This document shows positions 48,670 through 59,169 of a stretch of DNA of 64,000 bases, piece by piece. The DNA lies in NCBI RefSeq assembly GCF_030162935.1, contig NZ_JASAUZ010000006.1, positions 1-64,000 of the forward strand. The letters are read 5' to 3'. The stretch's first letter is position 1. Each line of letters begins with the position of its first letter. Made by a program: the position numbers and the translations under genes. Below the pieces are notes generated by a model. The model ran no database searches, was not told the origin of the DNA, and saw nothing but the letters and a program-made list of their open reading frames with translations. The stretch comes from Comamonas halotolerans. GTDB taxonomy: Bacteria > Pseudomonadota > Gammaproteobacteria > Burkholderiales > Burkholderiaceae_C.

Positions 48670-49878
48670 ATGAGCGTCAACGCGGCATCTTCCCCGAGCG
48701 CCACACCTGTTGTTTTGGTGGGCGTTGATTTTGGACTTCCACACTTCGACACCGAGCTTGAAGAGCTGGGCTTGCTGGCGCAAACCGCTGGTCTAGACCC
48801 CGTGGCACGTATTACCTGTAAACGCAAAGCCCCTGACGCGGCCCTTTTTGTGGGCAGTGGCAAGGCTGATGAGATTCGCATGCTCGCGCAGATGCATGGA
48901 GCGCGCGAGGTCTTGTTTGACCAAGCACTCAGTCCGGCACAACAGCGCAATCTCGAGCGGCACATGGAAATGCCGGTCAACGACCGCACCTTGCTGATCC
49001 TGGAAATTTTTGCCCAGCGTGCGCGCAGCCATGAAGGCAAGTTGCAGGTGGAACTTGCACGTTTGCAGTACATCAGCACACGCCTGGTTCGTCGCTGGAC
49101 CCACCTGGAGCGGCAGATGGGTGGTATTGGCGGCCGTGGTGGCCCCGGTGAAAAGCAGATTGAGCTGGACCGACGCATGATTGCTGACGCGATCAAGCGC
49201 ACCAAGGACAAGCTGCAAAAAGTCAAAAAGCAGCGCCAGACCCAACGCCGCCAGCGTGAACGCCGAGATGTATTCAACATCTCATTGGTGGGCTACACCA
49301 ATGCAGGCAAATCCACCTTGTTCAATGCTTTGGTCAAAGCGCGTGCTTACGCAGCCGACCAGTTGTTTGCAACGTTGGATACGACTACACGCCAGCTGTA
49401 TCTGAGTGAGGCGGGTATGTCGGTATCGCTGTCCGATACAGTGGGTTTTATTCGCGACTTGCCCCACGGTTTGGTGGAAGCATTTCAGGCTACGTTGCAA
49501 GAAGCAGTCGATGCCGATTTGCTGCTGCATGTGGTGGATGCCTCCAACGAAACTTTCCCAGAGCAGATGGATCAAGTGCGCAAGGTACTTGGTGAAATCG
49601 ATGCCCTGGGAATCCCGCAGGTGCTGGTTTTCAACAAGCTCGATGCTTTGCCTCCAGCGCGAATGCCCACAGTACTGCAGGACACTTATGAAGTTGATGG
49701 GGTAGCAGTGCCACGTGTTTTCGTCAGTGCACGCAGTGGCGACGGATTGCAGCAGCTGCGTCAGATTTTGGCTGATGCAGCCATTGCGGCACGCAATGCA
49801 CCTGACGATGTGACGAGTGGGGGCAGTGATGAGGATTCACTGTCCATACCAATGTCCCCTGAAGACTACGACGATTGA
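48670..49878 (+). CDS. hflX: GTPase HflX, ribosome rescue
   Basis: A 402-residue GTPase. The N-terminal domain (1-190) contains FVGSGKADEIRMLAQMHGAR and VNDRTLLILEIFAQRARSHE, then a helical, very basic linker. The G domain has GYTNAGKSTLFNALV, ATLDTTTRQLYL, DTVGFIRDLPHGLVEAFQAT and FNKLDALP. HflX splits stalled 70S ribosomes after heat and other stress. ATG 48670 follows GGGGAGGTG at good spacing. The C-terminal acidic tail (about 375-402) is DDVTSGGSDEDSLSIPMSPE and similar. Confidence 0.95.
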   Translation: MSVNAASSPSATPVVLVGVDFGLPHFDTELEELGLLAQTAGLDPVARITCKRKAPDAALFVGSGKADEIRMLAQMHGAREVLFDQALSPAQQRNLERHMEMPVNDRTLLILEIFAQRARSHEGKLQVELARLQYISTRLVRRWTHLERQMGGIGGRGGPGEKQIELDRRMIADAIKRTKDKLQKVKKQRQTQRRQRERRDVFNISLVGYTNAGKSTLFNALVKARAYAADQLFATLDTTTRQLYLSEAGMSVSLSDTVGFIRDLPHGLVEAFQATLQEAVDADLLLHVVDASNETFPEQMDQVRKVLGEIDALGIPQVLVFNKLDALPPARMPTVLQDTYEVDGVAVPRVFVSARSGDGLQQLRQILADAAIAARNAPDDVTSGGSDEDSLSIPMSPEDYDD

Positions 49879-49948
49879 GCAATGTGCTTATCCAACATTT
49901 GGGCACAATGCGCTATGGTTCATAGCTATACCAATTGAGACTTTTCGC

Positions 49949-51307
49949 ATGAATTTCCTGAATCGCGCCCCTCGCTGGGCAGTGCTGCCAGAACGCTTGC
50001 GGGGAATGTTCAATCTGAATGATCCCCGCTGGGGCCGTGGAGAGGACAACAATGCAGGGGAGGGCGAGCAGCGCCCAGATTCTGATCGTCCCGCGCCACC
50101 GCCTTCTTCTCCGCCACCTTCTCGTGGTCAAAACAATCAGGCGGGTCAACCTCCTGATCTGGATGAGTTGTGGCGTGACCTCAACCGCAAGCTTTCCGGC
50201 TTGTTTGGAGGGAAACCACCGCAAGGGCCGCGTGGTGGTAATTCGCAGCCCCCTGAAATGAAGAGCGCAGGCATTGGCGTCGGCGTGATCGCTGGCATTG
50301 CCGTGCTGATCTGGCTGGGGACGGGCTTCTTCATTGTGCAAGAAGGTCAGCAGGCAGTGATCACCCAGTTCGGCAAGTACCACTCCACGGTGGGTGCCGG
50401 TTTTAACTGGCGTGTGCCCTATCCCATCCAAAACCATGAACTGGTGTATGTCTCGCAAATCCGCTCGGTGGATGTGGGGCGTGACACCATCATCAAGAGC
50501 ACAGGCTTGCGTGAGTCGGCGATGTTGACGGAAGACGAGAACATCGTCGAAATCAAATTCGCCGTGCAGTACCGCTTGAGCGATGCGCGTGCCTGGTTGT
50601 TTGAAAGCAAGAACCCGGACGTTGCCGTCGTGCAGGCAGCTGAAACTGCTGTGCGCGAAGTAGTGGGCAAGATGAAGATGGATACGGCGCTTGCAGAGGA
50701 GCGTGACCAGATTGCGCCTCGGGTGCGTGATCTGATGCAGACCATTCTGGATCGCTACAAAGTTGGTGTGGAAGTGGTGGGCATCAATATGCAGCAAGGC
50801 GGCGTGCGTCCGCCCGAGCAGGTGCAGGCTGCGTTTGACGATGTGCTCAAAGCTGGCCAGGAGCGTGAGCGTGCCAAGAACGAAGCACAGGCCTATGCCA
50901 ACGACGTGATTCCTCGCGCTACGGGTACGGCAGCGCGCCTGAAGGAAGAAGCCGAAGCCTATCGTGAGCGTATTGCTGCGCAAGCAGAGGGTGATGCGCA
51001 GCGCTTTAGCTCTTTGCTGGCTGAGTACAAGAAGGCTCCGCAAGTCACGCGTGATCGTTTGTATACCGAGGCCATGCAAGAGGTGTACAGCAACGTGACC
51101 AAGGTGCTGGTGGATTCCCGCCAGGGCTCGAACCTGCTGTACTTGCCACTGGACAAGATCATGCAAAGCGCTGGTGCTGCGGCACCGCAGCCAGCACAGG
51201 ATGCTGCAGCGCGTGCGCAAACGTCAGGCAGCACGGCTGTGCCCGCTACCCCCGTTGATTCCCGCGTGCGCGACGCCAGCCGTTCGCGTGAACGCGAGTC
51301 CCGCTGA
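49949..51307 (+). CDS. hflK: FtsH protease modulator HflK
   Basis: About 452 residues from ATG 49949; an alternative start at 50006 gives MFNLNDPRWGRG, also seen in the family. The N-terminus is glycine, proline and asparagine-rich and ends in a transmembrane helix (GVIAGIAVLIWLGTGFFIVQ, about 115-135). The SPFH/prohibitin domain follows, starting EGQQAVITQFGKYHSTVGAG, with a helical coiled coil (KNEAQAYANDVIPRATGTAA) and a disordered C-terminus. With HflC it forms a large periplasm-facing cage around FtsH. The partner protease is encoded at 15-17 kb. Confidence 0.93.
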   Translation: MNFLNRAPRWAVLPERLRGMFNLNDPRWGRGEDNNAGEGEQRPDSDRPAPPPSSPPPSRGQNNQAGQPPDLDELWRDLNRKLSGLFGGKPPQGPRGGNSQPPEMKSAGIGVGVIAGIAVLIWLGTGFFIVQEGQQAVITQFGKYHSTVGAGFNWRVPYPIQNHELVYVSQIRSVDVGRDTIIKSTGLRESAMLTEDENIVEIKFAVQYRLSDARAWLFESKNPDVAVVQAAETAVREVVGKMKMDTALAEERDQIAPRVRDLMQTILDRYKVGVEVVGINMQQGGVRPPEQVQAAFDDVLKAGQERERAKNEAQAYANDVIPRATGTAARLKEEAEAYRERIAAQAEGDAQRFSSLLAEYKKAPQVTRDRLYTEAMQEVYSNVTKVLVDSRQGSNLLYLPLDKIMQSAGAAAPQPAQDAAARAQTSGSTAVPATPVDSRVRDASRSRERESR

Positions 51308-51318
51308 GGAGATCTGTT

Positions 51319-52212
51319 GTGAACAGAGTTGGATTTATTGCCTCTAGCCTGTTGGTGGTGTTGGCATTGTTGAGCTCCATGCTCTTTGTGGTGGATCAGC
51401 GCCAGTTCGGTGTGGTCTATGCCTTGGGTCAAATCAAGAGCGTGATCACCGAGCCAGGACTGAACTTCAAGTTGCCGCCCCCATTTCAGAATGTGCGCTA
51501 TATCGACAAGCGTTTGCTGACACTCGATAGCAGTGACACCGAGCCCATGTTGACGGCAGAAAAGCAGCGCGTGGTGATCGACTGGTATGTGCGCTGGCGC
51601 ATCTCGGACCCACAGGAATACATACGTAATGTGGGCCTGGATGAAAGTGCAGGTGCCATGCAGCTCAATCGTGTGGTGCGCAATGCTTTTCAGGAAGAAG
51701 TGAACAAGCGCACTGTGCGCGAATTGCTCTCGACCAAGCGTGATACCTTGATGGCCGACGTCAAGCAAGAAGTGCTGAATGCCGTATCAGGTGGCAAGCC
51801 TTGGGGTGTGGATGTGGTGGACGTGCGCATTACACGTGTGGATTACGCGGAAACCATTACCGAGTCGGTCTATCGCCGTATGGAGGCAGAGCGCAAGCGC
51901 GTGGCCAATGAACTGCGTTCGACCGGTGCTGCGGAAGGCGAAAAGATCCGAGCGGAAGCGGACCGTCAGCGTGAAATCACGGTGGCCAACGCCTACCGTG
52001 ACGCGCAGAAGATCAAGGGTGAAGGTGATGCGCAAGCCGCTAAAACCTATGCAGAAGCTTTTGGGCAGGATCCGCAGTTTGCCAAGTTCTATCGCAGTCT
52101 GGACGCTTACAAGGCCAGCTTTGCGAACAAGGGTGATGTGATGCTGGTAGACCCTAGCAGTTCGGAGTTCTTTAAGTCCTACCGCAGCAGCGGCAGTGGC
52201 TCCAGCAATTAA
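51319..52212 (+). CDS. hflC: FtsH protease modulator HflC
   Basis: A 297-residue partner of HflK, starting at GTG with GAGGAG upstream. An N-terminal signal anchor (FIASSLLVVLALLSSMLFVV) leads into an SPFH domain (VVDQRQFGVVYALGQIKSVI; EPGLNFKLPPPFQNVRYIDK). The long helix with ESVYRRMEAERKRVANELRS and GEGDAQAAKTYAEAFGQDPQ and the FYRSLDAYKASF motif are hallmark HflC features. It is separated from hflK by 11 bases. The pair follows hfq-hflX exactly as in E. coli. Confidence 0.95.
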   Translation: MNRVGFIASSLLVVLALLSSMLFVVDQRQFGVVYALGQIKSVITEPGLNFKLPPPFQNVRYIDKRLLTLDSSDTEPMLTAEKQRVVIDWYVRWRISDPQEYIRNVGLDESAGAMQLNRVVRNAFQEEVNKRTVRELLSTKRDTLMADVKQEVLNAVSGGKPWGVDVVDVRITRVDYAETITESVYRRMEAERKRVANELRSTGAAEGEKIRAEADRQREITVANAYRDAQKIKGEGDAQAAKTYAEAFGQDPQFAKFYRSLDAYKASFANKGDVMLVDPSSSEFFKSYRSSGSGSSN

Positions 52213-52264
52213 GTAGATCCAACTTTCTTGCTGCCCTTATTAAGGCCAAGGTAAGCTCACCGCC

Positions 52265-52456
52265 ATGGAAACACAAATCTCTTGGTGGGCTGCCTTGGCC
52301 TTGGTTTTGGTCATTGAGGGCCTTTTCCCGTTTATCTCACCCAAGGGCTGGCGTGAGATGTTCTCCCAACTGCTGGCATTGCGTGATGGTCAGATCCGTT
52401 TTGTCGGGCTGCTCTGTATCGCAGTCGGTCTGGCTTTGCTGTGGCTGCTGAAATAA
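52265..52456 (+). CDS. DUF2065 (YjeT-like) small membrane protein
   Basis: A 63-residue protein with two membrane helices (about 5-25 and 44-62) joined by SPKGWREMFSQLLALRDGQI, the DUF2065 signature. It is regularly found between hflC and the hisZ/purA genes in proteobacteria. Its function is unknown; the constant position next to hflKC suggests a link with membrane protein quality control. Confidence 0.9.
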   Translation: METQISWWAALALVLVIEGLFPFISPKGWREMFSQLLALRDGQIRFVGLLCIAVGLALLWLLK

Positions 52457-52546
52457 CGTGTTTCATGTCTAGGCCTTAAGCCTTTGTTAGGGCAGGACGG
52501 CGATAGCCGATAGAATCACGTTTTTAACAGCCTCCCCCTTTTTTCC

Positions 52547-53695
52547 ATGTCCGCTTGGGTCCTGCCGGATCACATCGCCGATGTTTTGCCTTCCGAGGCT
52601 CGGCACATCGAAGAGTTGCGTCGAGGATTACTCGATACGGCACGCAGCTATGGGTATGAATTGGTCATGCCTCCGCTCTTGGAGTACCTGGAATCTTTGC
52701 TCACCGGCACGGGTGAAGCACTGAACCTGCAGACTTTCAAGTTGGTTGACCAGATTTCTGGCCGCTCCCTGGGTTTGCGGGCGGACATGACGCAGCAAGT
52801 GGCGCGTATTGATGCCCACTTGCTCAACCGACAAGGTGTTACGCGTCTGTGCTATTGCGGCCCTGTGCTGCATGCTGCGCCGGATCGTCCACGTGCAACG
52901 CGCGAGCCTTTGCAGTTTGGCGCAGAAATCTATGGCCACGAAGGCCCGGAAGCCGACTTTGAGGCTTTGAGCCTGGCGCTCGCCTGCGTGCAAGGTGCTG
53001 GCGTGCAAGATTACACAGTGGATCTGGCCGATGTGCGCATTGTGCGCAGCTTGCTGGCGGGCGTGATGGTCGACTCTTCCGTGTTGCAAAAAGTGCATGC
53101 TGCATTGGCTGCCAAAGATGCAACCAGCCTGGCGGAACTGACCAAAAATTTCCCCCAGGCTTCGAGCGAAGGCCTGATGGCATTGCTGCAACTGTATGGC
53201 GATGCACAGGTGCTGGACGAGGCCGAAAAGGCTTTGGCCCGCACCCCGGGTGCGCAACATGTGCTGCAGCATTTGAGGTGGTTTGCATCGCAGTTTCCCC
53301 AGACGAATGTGACGTTCGATCTGGCGGATCTGCGTGGCTATTCTTACTACAGTGGCACGCGCTTTGCGGTGTACGCCCCCGGTGCCAGCGATGCGCTGGT
53401 GCGTGGTGGTCGTTACGATGAAGTGGGTGCCGTTTTTGGACGCAACCGCCCTGCGGCGGGCTTCTCACTGGATATCAAGCAATTGGTATCGGTGGTGCCA
53501 TCGCGTCCGCTGCGAGCGGCCATCCGCGCTCCCTGGGGCAATGATGCACAGCTGAGTTCTGCCATCGCGCAATTGCGCGCGCAAGGCGAGACCGTGGTGT
53601 GCGTGCTTCCCGGGCATGAGAGCGAGGTGGACGAATTCCACTGCGACCGAGCACTGGTGCAAAGCGCCGGGCAATGGGTCGTGCAAGCCGTTTAA
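52547..53695 (+). CDS. hisZ: ATP phosphoribosyltransferase regulatory subunit HisZ
   Basis: A 382-residue paralogue of histidyl-tRNA synthetase that activates the short form of HisG in histidine synthesis. [20 protein letters not shown] at the start, [20 protein letters not shown] for motif-2-like sequence, and [20 protein letters not shown] in place of the synthetase histidine-A loop support HisZ. It lacks the anticodon-binding domain, and ends well short of the 432-residue HisS encoded at 44 kb. hisG is not in the window. A possible -10 (TAGAAT, 52511-52516) lies upstream. Confidence 0.94.
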   Translation: MSAWVLPDHIADVLPSEARHIEELRRGLLDTARSYGYELVMPPLLEYLESLLTGTGEALNLQTFKLVDQISGRSLGLRADMTQQVARIDAHLLNRQGVTRLCYCGPVLHAAPDRPRATREPLQFGAEIYGHEGPEADFEALSLALACVQGAGVQDYTVDLADVRIVRSLLAGVMVDSSVLQKVHAALAAKDATSLAELTKNFPQASSEGLMALLQLYGDAQVLDEAEKALARTPGAQHVLQHLRWFASQFPQTNVTFDLADLRGYSYYSGTRFAVYAPGASDALVRGGRYDEVGAVFGRNRPAAGFSLDIKQLVSVVPSRPLRAAIRAPWGNDAQLSSAIAQLRAQGETVVCVLPGHESEVDEFHCDRALVQSAGQWVVQAV

Positions 53696-55102
<1,407 letters not shown>

Positions 55103-55158
55103 ACAGTACTGCCTTTATTAACACGCTCCTCGCGAAGACATTAAGACAGGAACAACAC

Positions 55159-55683
55159 ATGTTGACTGAAGACGGCAAGCACCTGTACGTCAGTTACGAC
55201 GAATACCACGGCTTGATCGAAAAGCTGGCCTTGAAGATTCACCAGTCTGGCTGGGAATTCGACACCATTTTGTGCTTGGCACGTGGTGGCCTGCGCCCTG
55301 GTGATATCTTGAGCCGAATTTTTGACAAGCCGCTGGCCATCATGTCCACCAGCTCTTACCGTGCCGAAGCTGGCAAGGTGCAGGGTCATCTGGACATTGG
55401 GCGATTCATCGCCACCCCCAAGGGCGAGATTGCTGGCCGCGTGCTGCTGGTGGATGATCTGGCTGATACAGGCGTAACGCTGAACGCGGTGGTCAAGCGC
55501 CTTAAGGAAAACTACGCGCCCATCACTGAATTGCGCACTGCCGTGATCTGGACCAAGGGTGTTTCGTCCTTCAAGGCTGATTACTCGGTGGAAGATCTGC
55601 CAACCAACCCCTGGATTCATCAGCCCTTTGAAGGCTATGACAATCTCTCGCCAGAGAAGCTGATGGAGAAGTGGAAGCTGTAA
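55159..55683 (+). CDS. Purine-type phosphoribosyltransferase
   Basis: A 174-residue type I phosphoribosyltransferase. The PRPP-binding motif is RVLLVDDLADTGVTLNAVVK. ILCLARGGLRPGDILSRIF supplies the pyrophosphate loop and TNPWIHQPFE the C-terminal hood with the base-stacking tryptophan. Close relatives are annotated as xanthine or hypoxanthine phosphoribosyltransferases (Gpt-like); the exact base cannot be decided. Placement right after purA supports purine salvage. The ribosome site is AGACAGGAACAACAC. A strong terminator ends the run. Confidence 0.88.
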   Translation: MLTEDGKHLYVSYDEYHGLIEKLALKIHQSGWEFDTILCLARGGLRPGDILSRIFDKPLAIMSTSSYRAEAGKVQGHLDIGRFIATPKGEIAGRVLLVDDLADTGVTLNAVVKRLKENYAPITELRTAVIWTKGVSSFKADYSVEDLPTNPWIHQPFEGYDNLSPEKLMEKWKL

Positions 55684-55702
55684 TTGCAGCTTGTGTCCAC
55701 CT

Positions 55703-55731
55703 AAAAAGGAGTCCGTGCGGCTCCTTTTTTT
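55703..55731 (+). terminator. Rho-independent terminator
   Basis: AAAAAGGAG and CTCCTTTTTTT around TCCGTGCGG, 20 bases past the phosphoribosyltransferase stop. Confidence 0.88.
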
Positions 55732-55886
55732 ATGCTTGCGCAGGGATTCGAGCCTGCATTCAACGTGCGCATCAAAATGAAAAACGTTCGGTTTTGAAAC
55801 TCTATGAATATTTATTTGGCATGCTGTTTTTCCAGATGGGCTGATAGTCCTTATGGCTATGCATATGCAGGTCAATCAGCTTCGTT

Positions 55887-56720
55887 ATGCTTGCTGGCAT
55901 GCAAATGATGTTTGATGCCCTGTGGCGTGCACTGGCCGATTGCCTGCGTGGCAAGGTCATCGCATGGTCTTTGTTTCCTCTGTTGCTGGTGGCCTTGATG
56001 GGGTTGCTTGTCGGCATTTTCTGGTGGGATGGGGCTGTGACTATCGTGCAGTCCTGGCTCGAGCGTGCCAGCTGGCTGCAGTGGCTGTGGAGCTGGATGG
56101 GCTCAGCGACGGCTACAGCCAGCGCGGTGGCGGCCGCTGTGACCGTTGTGCTGGTGGTTAGTCCCATTGTCATCATGATTGCGCTGGCTATTGTGGCGGT
56201 GGTCATGACGCCCAAAATGGTGGAACTGGTGGCTGAGCGTCGCTTTCCTCACTTACAGCGCAAGCGTGGGGGAGGCTGGGTAAGCAGTGCACTCTGGGCA
56301 CTGAGTTCCACTGCTGTTGCGCTCATGGTGTTATTGCTGTCGGTGCCTCTGTGGCTGGTGCCACCTCTGATTTTGGTTTTGCCTCCGTTGATTTGGGGCT
56401 GGCTGACGTACCGGGTGATGACTTTTGATGCTTTGGCTGAGCACGCCAGCAAGGCAGAGCGACAAGCTATTTTGGAAGTACACCGATATCGCTTGATTCT
56501 GATGGGGGTGGTATGTGGCTATATTGGCGCAGCGCCGAGCTTGGTGTGGGCTTCGGGCATTGTGTTTGCAGCTGCGTTCTGGATTTTGATTCCCATTGCG
56601 GTGTGGATTTATGCGCTGGTTTTTGCCTTTTCCTCGCTGTGGTTTGCGCACTATGGTTTGGCGGCGCTGTATAGCTTGCGTGCAAGCGCGGGCAACAAAG
56701 AGGCATCGTTCGCACCATAA
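55887..56720 (+). CDS. EI24/CysZ-family membrane protein
   Basis: About 277 residues with several hydrophobic segments (about 30-50, 75-115, 150-185, 205-250). FDALWRALADCLRGKVIAWS at the N-terminus and the multi-span layout fit the EI24 domain (CysZ-like) family. The segment RRFPHLQRKRGGG is a cytoplasmic loop. Members near cys genes are sulfate transporters, but no sulfur gene is near and the substrate is unknown. Several ATGs crowd the start (55887, 55899, 55905, 55908) and none has a good ribosome site. Confidence 0.75.
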   Translation: MLAGMQMMFDALWRALADCLRGKVIAWSLFPLLLVALMGLLVGIFWWDGAVTIVQSWLERASWLQWLWSWMGSATATASAVAAAVTVVLVVSPIVIMIALAIVAVVMTPKMVELVAERRFPHLQRKRGGGWVSSALWALSSTAVALMVLLLSVPLWLVPPLILVLPPLIWGWLTYRVMTFDALAEHASKAERQAILEVHRYRLILMGVVCGYIGAAPSLVWASGIVFAAAFWILIPIAVWIYALVFAFSSLWFAHYGLAALYSLRASAGNKEASFAP

Positions 56721-56753
56721 GCAGTCGTGGGGACGCGGGCTTGCTGTATGTTT

Positions 56754-56769
56754 TGAACCAATTGGTGCA
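56754..56769 (+). promoter_or_regulatory. Near-palindromic NtrC-like element, one base short
   Basis: TGAACCAATTGGTGCA has NtrC half-sites but is 16 bp, not 17. With the next site it also forms a larger inverted repeat (AACCAATTGGTGCAATC against GATTGCACCAATTTGGT). Confidence 0.4.
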
Positions 56770-56791
56770 ATCAAATAGCGAGATAGTCGAT

Positions 56792-56808
56792 TGCACCAAT
56801 TTGGTGTG
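56792..56808 (+). promoter_or_regulatory. NtrC binding site 1 upstream of glnA
   Basis: TGCACCAATTTGGTGTG matches the consensus TGCACYAAAATGGTGCA in both half-sites apart from one outer base and the centre. It is about 185 bases upstream of the expected transcription start. Confidence 0.75.
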
Positions 56809-56814
56809 TTCTGG

Positions 56815-56831
56815 CGAACTAAAATGGTGCC
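56815..56831 (+). promoter_or_regulatory. NtrC binding site 2 upstream of glnA (weaker)
   Basis: CGAACTAAAATGGTGCC agrees with the consensus in 14 of 17 positions. Its centre is 23 bases from site 1, about two helix turns. Confidence 0.55.
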
Positions 56832-56863
56832 GATATGACGAACTCGCTAGGGTTTGTCAGATG

Positions 56864-56880
56864 TGCACCAAAATGGTGAA
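56864..56880 (+). promoter_or_regulatory. NtrC binding site 3 upstream of glnA
   Basis: TGCACCAAAATGGTGAA differs from the consensus by one base. It is centred about 113 bases upstream of the predicted start, close to the placement of the E. coli glnAp2 enhancer. Confidence 0.78.
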
Positions 56881-56891
56881 TCATCAACAAA

Positions 56892-56918
56892 AGCCATGAA
56901 GTCATGTACTTCATGGCT
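56892..56918 (+). terminator. Perfect 11-bp hairpin between the enhancer and the glnA promoter
   Basis: AGCCATGAAGT, loop CATGT, ACTTCATGGCT, then TTATGCTT. It could end transcripts from the EI24-family gene. Confidence 0.55.
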
Positions 56919-56958
56919 TTATGCTTATGGCAAGCGCATCGGCGTGACAGCTAAAAGC

Positions 56959-56976
56959 TGGCACACAAACTGCTTT
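56959..56976 (+). promoter_or_regulatory. Sigma-54 promoter of glnA
   Basis: TGGCACACAAACTGCTTT has the invariant GG (56960-56961) and GC (56972-56973) exactly 10 bases apart, matching TGGCAC-N5-TTGCW with one change. Transcription should start near 56985. An in-frame ATG at 56982 therefore cannot be the translation start of this transcript. Confidence 0.85.
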
Positions 56977-57020
56977 GCTTAATGCGTACTTTCTATGAAG
57001 CGCTTTTCCAGGAGAACCTG

Positions 57021-58436
57021 ATGGCTAAGACCGTTGCAGATGTGATGAACCTAGTGAAGGAGAACGAGGTCAAGTTTGTTGACCTGCGCTTCACTGATAC
57101 CCGTGGCAAGGAGCAGCACGTCACTGTGCCAATCTCGCATTTTGATGATGACAAGTTCACATCAGGCCACGCTTTCGACGGTTCGTCGGTTGCAGGTTGG
57201 AAGGGTATTGAAGCTTCGGACATGCTGTTGATGCCCGATCCCAACACCGCCAACATTGACCCCTTCTTTGAAGAAACCACGCTGATCTTGCAGTGTGATG
57301 TGATCGAGCCCGGTGATGGCAAGGCCTATGACCGCGATCCACGCTCTGTGGCCAAGCGCGCTGAAGCCTACCTGAAGGCTTCTGGTCTGGGTGATACCGC
57401 ATATTTCGGTCCCGAGCCAGAATTCTTCATCTTTGATGGCGTGCGCTGGGGCACCGAAGCTCATAACCCCTTCTTCGAAATCGAAGAATACGAAGCACCA
57501 TGGAACACTGGCACCAAGTTTGAAGGCGGTAACCGTGGTCACCGCCCTCGTGTCAAGGGTGGCTATTTCCCTGTGCCTCCGGTTGACAGTACACAGGATA
57601 TGCGTGCCGAGATGTCTCTGATCTTGGAGTCCTTGGGTATTCCTGTCGAAGTGTTCCACCACGAAGTGGCAGGTGCTGGCCAAAATGAGCTGGGCACCCG
57701 TTTTTCCACTCTGGTGGAGCGCGCTGACTGGACACAGTTGCAGAAATACGTGATCTGGAACGTCGCCAACACCTACGGCAAGACCGCGACTTTCATGCCC
57801 AAGCCTTACTCTGGCGACAACGGCTCGGGCATGCACGTGCACCAGTCTGTGTGGAAGGATGGCAAGAATCTGTTCGCTGGCGACGGCTATGCCGGTCTGT
57901 CCGACTTTGCCCTGTACTACATCGGTGGCATCATCAAGCACGCACGTGCACTGAACGCCATCACCAACCCCGGCACCAACTCGTACAAGCGCCTGGTTCC
58001 CGGCTTTGAAGCACCTGTGAAGCTGGCTTACTCGGCCAAGAACCGTTCTGCTTCCATCCGTATTCCTTACGTGAGCAATCCCAAGGGGCGCCGTGTTGAA
58101 GCGCGCTTCCCAGATCCTCTGATGAACCCCTACCTGGGCTTCGCAGCGCTGTTGATGGCTGGTCTGGATGGCGTGGAAAACAAGATTCACCCCGGCGAAG
58201 CTGCCACCAAGGATCTCTACCACCTGCCTCCAGAAGAAGACAAGTTGGTGCCTACCGTGTGCCACAGTCTGGATCAGGCGCTGGAAGCTTTGGACGCAGA
58301 CCGCGCGTTCCTGACCAAGGGTGGCGTGTTCAGTGACTCCATGATTGACGCCTATATCGAGCTGAAGATGGGCGAAGTGACGCGCTATCGACAGTCTGTA
58401 CACCCCGTTGAATACGATATGTACTATTCGCTGTAA
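57021..58436 (+). CDS. glnA: Glutamine synthetase, type I
   Basis: A 471-residue enzyme of dodecameric GSI type. ATG 57021 follows CCAGGAGAACCTG and lies about 36 bases after the sigma-54 start. Motifs include [20 protein letters not shown], the metal and ATP site segments [13 protein letters not shown] and [16 protein letters not shown], and [20 protein letters not shown]. The regulatory adenylylation tyrosine is in DLYHLPPEE at residue 400, so GlnE control is expected. It is followed by a small exported protein, then ntrB and ntrC, which control its transcription. Confidence 0.98.
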   Translation: MAKTVADVMNLVKENEVKFVDLRFTDTRGKEQHVTVPISHFDDDKFTSGHAFDGSSVAGWKGIEASDMLLMPDPNTANIDPFFEETTLILQCDVIEPGDGKAYDRDPRSVAKRAEAYLKASGLGDTAYFGPEPEFFIFDGVRWGTEAHNPFFEIEEYEAPWNTGTKFEGGNRGHRPRVKGGYFPVPPVDSTQDMRAEMSLILESLGIPVEVFHHEVAGAGQNELGTRFSTLVERADWTQLQKYVIWNVANTYGKTATFMPKPYSGDNGSGMHVHQSVWKDGKNLFAGDGYAGLSDFALYYIGGIIKHARALNAITNPGTNSYKRLVPGFEAPVKLAYSAKNRSASIRIPYVSNPKGRRVEARFPDPLMNPYLGFAALLMAGLDGVENKIHPGEAATKDLYHLPPEEDKLVPTVCHSLDQALEALDADRAFLTKGGVFSDSMIDAYIELKMGEVTRYRQSVHPVEYDMYYSL

Positions 58437-58484
58437 TTTGCAAGGTGCCAGCACAAGCTGGTGCCGTCTGCAGATGTGCAAATG

Positions 58485-58508
58485 GGCAGCCTCAGGGCTG
58501 CCTTTTTT
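58485..58508 (+). terminator. Rho-independent terminator after glnA
   Basis: GGCAGCC, loop TCAG, GGCTGCC, then six T. An imperfect hairpin (58444-58465) precedes it. It may leave only part of the glnA transcripts reading into ntrBC. Confidence 0.88.
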
Positions 58509-58636
58509 GTAGAAGCCAACGAATGCCTTGTCGGAATAATCAAGGACAAGTGAAGTGCTGCATTGCAAAATGCACCCATGACGTGAACTAGCTCATGTAC
58601 GCTTCACAACGTTCAGTATTGGATAGGGGCATAGAA

Positions 58637-59146
58637 ATGAAACAAAAGATTGTGCTGGTGAGTTGTTGCTTGGCAGCGGGTATTGCTGCCTTGAGTAATG
58701 CCGTGGCGCAGGAGCGCATCTACCGCTGTGGCAATGAGTACACCAACAGTGCTGCAATCGCCAAGCAGCGCAATTGCCAGGTTGTGGAGGGCGGTCATGT
58801 CACGGTGGTGAATACAGGTGAAGCCAAGCCTGCTGCCAAGGCACCATCAAGCACAAGTCCCAAGCCTGCTGCCAGCAACCGGTCAGTGCAGGTGGATCCT
58901 GAGCAGCAAAAGGCACGCGATAACGATGCGCGTGCCATCTTGCAAAGTGAGCTGAGCAAGGCGCAGGACAAGCTCAACGCCTTGAAAGCTGAATACAACG
59001 ATGGCAACCCCATCAAGACTGCCCTGGAGTTGCGTAATCCGCAGGTGTTCAATGAGCGGGTGGAAGCTCTGAAAGCCAGTATCGCCAGACAGGAAGCCGA
59101 TGTAGCCGGGATTCAGCGTGAGTTGTCACGTCATTCTGGCGGCTGA
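58637..59146 (+). CDS. Small exported protein between glnA and ntrB, unrecognised
   Basis: A 169-residue protein starting MKQKIVLVSCCLAAGIAALS, with a signal peptide cleaved after AVAQ. The mature start ERIYRCGNEYTNSAAIAKQR has two cysteines in a short domain reminiscent of DUF4124-type proteins. An alanine/proline/serine linker follows, and a helical C-terminal half (ILQSELSKAQDKLNALKAEY) likely forms a coiled coil. I do not know its function. Its place in the nitrogen-control cluster may be incidental. ATG 58637 is used because it begins the signal peptide. Confidence 0.75.
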   Translation: MKQKIVLVSCCLAAGIAALSNAVAQERIYRCGNEYTNSAAIAKQRNCQVVEGGHVTVVNTGEAKPAAKAPSSTSPKPAASNRSVQVDPEQQKARDNDARAILQSELSKAQDKLNALKAEYNDGNPIKTALELRNPQVFNERVEALKASIARQEADVAGIQRELSRHSGG

Positions 59147-59169
59147 TTTTTTGAAAGTTTGATCTCTTC

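Noticed and set aside
52547-53695. Second histidyl-tRNA synthetase
   Set aside because: The gene is shorter, lacks the anticodon-binding domain and fits HisZ; the true hisS is at 43732-45030.
56982-57020. Upstream ATG for glnA at 56982
   Set aside because: It lies before the transcript start predicted from the sigma-54 promoter and has no ribosome site, while AGGAG precedes 57021.
57162-58568. 468-codon minus-strand frame opposite glnA
   Set aside because: Shadow of glnA; no family resemblance and no start signal.
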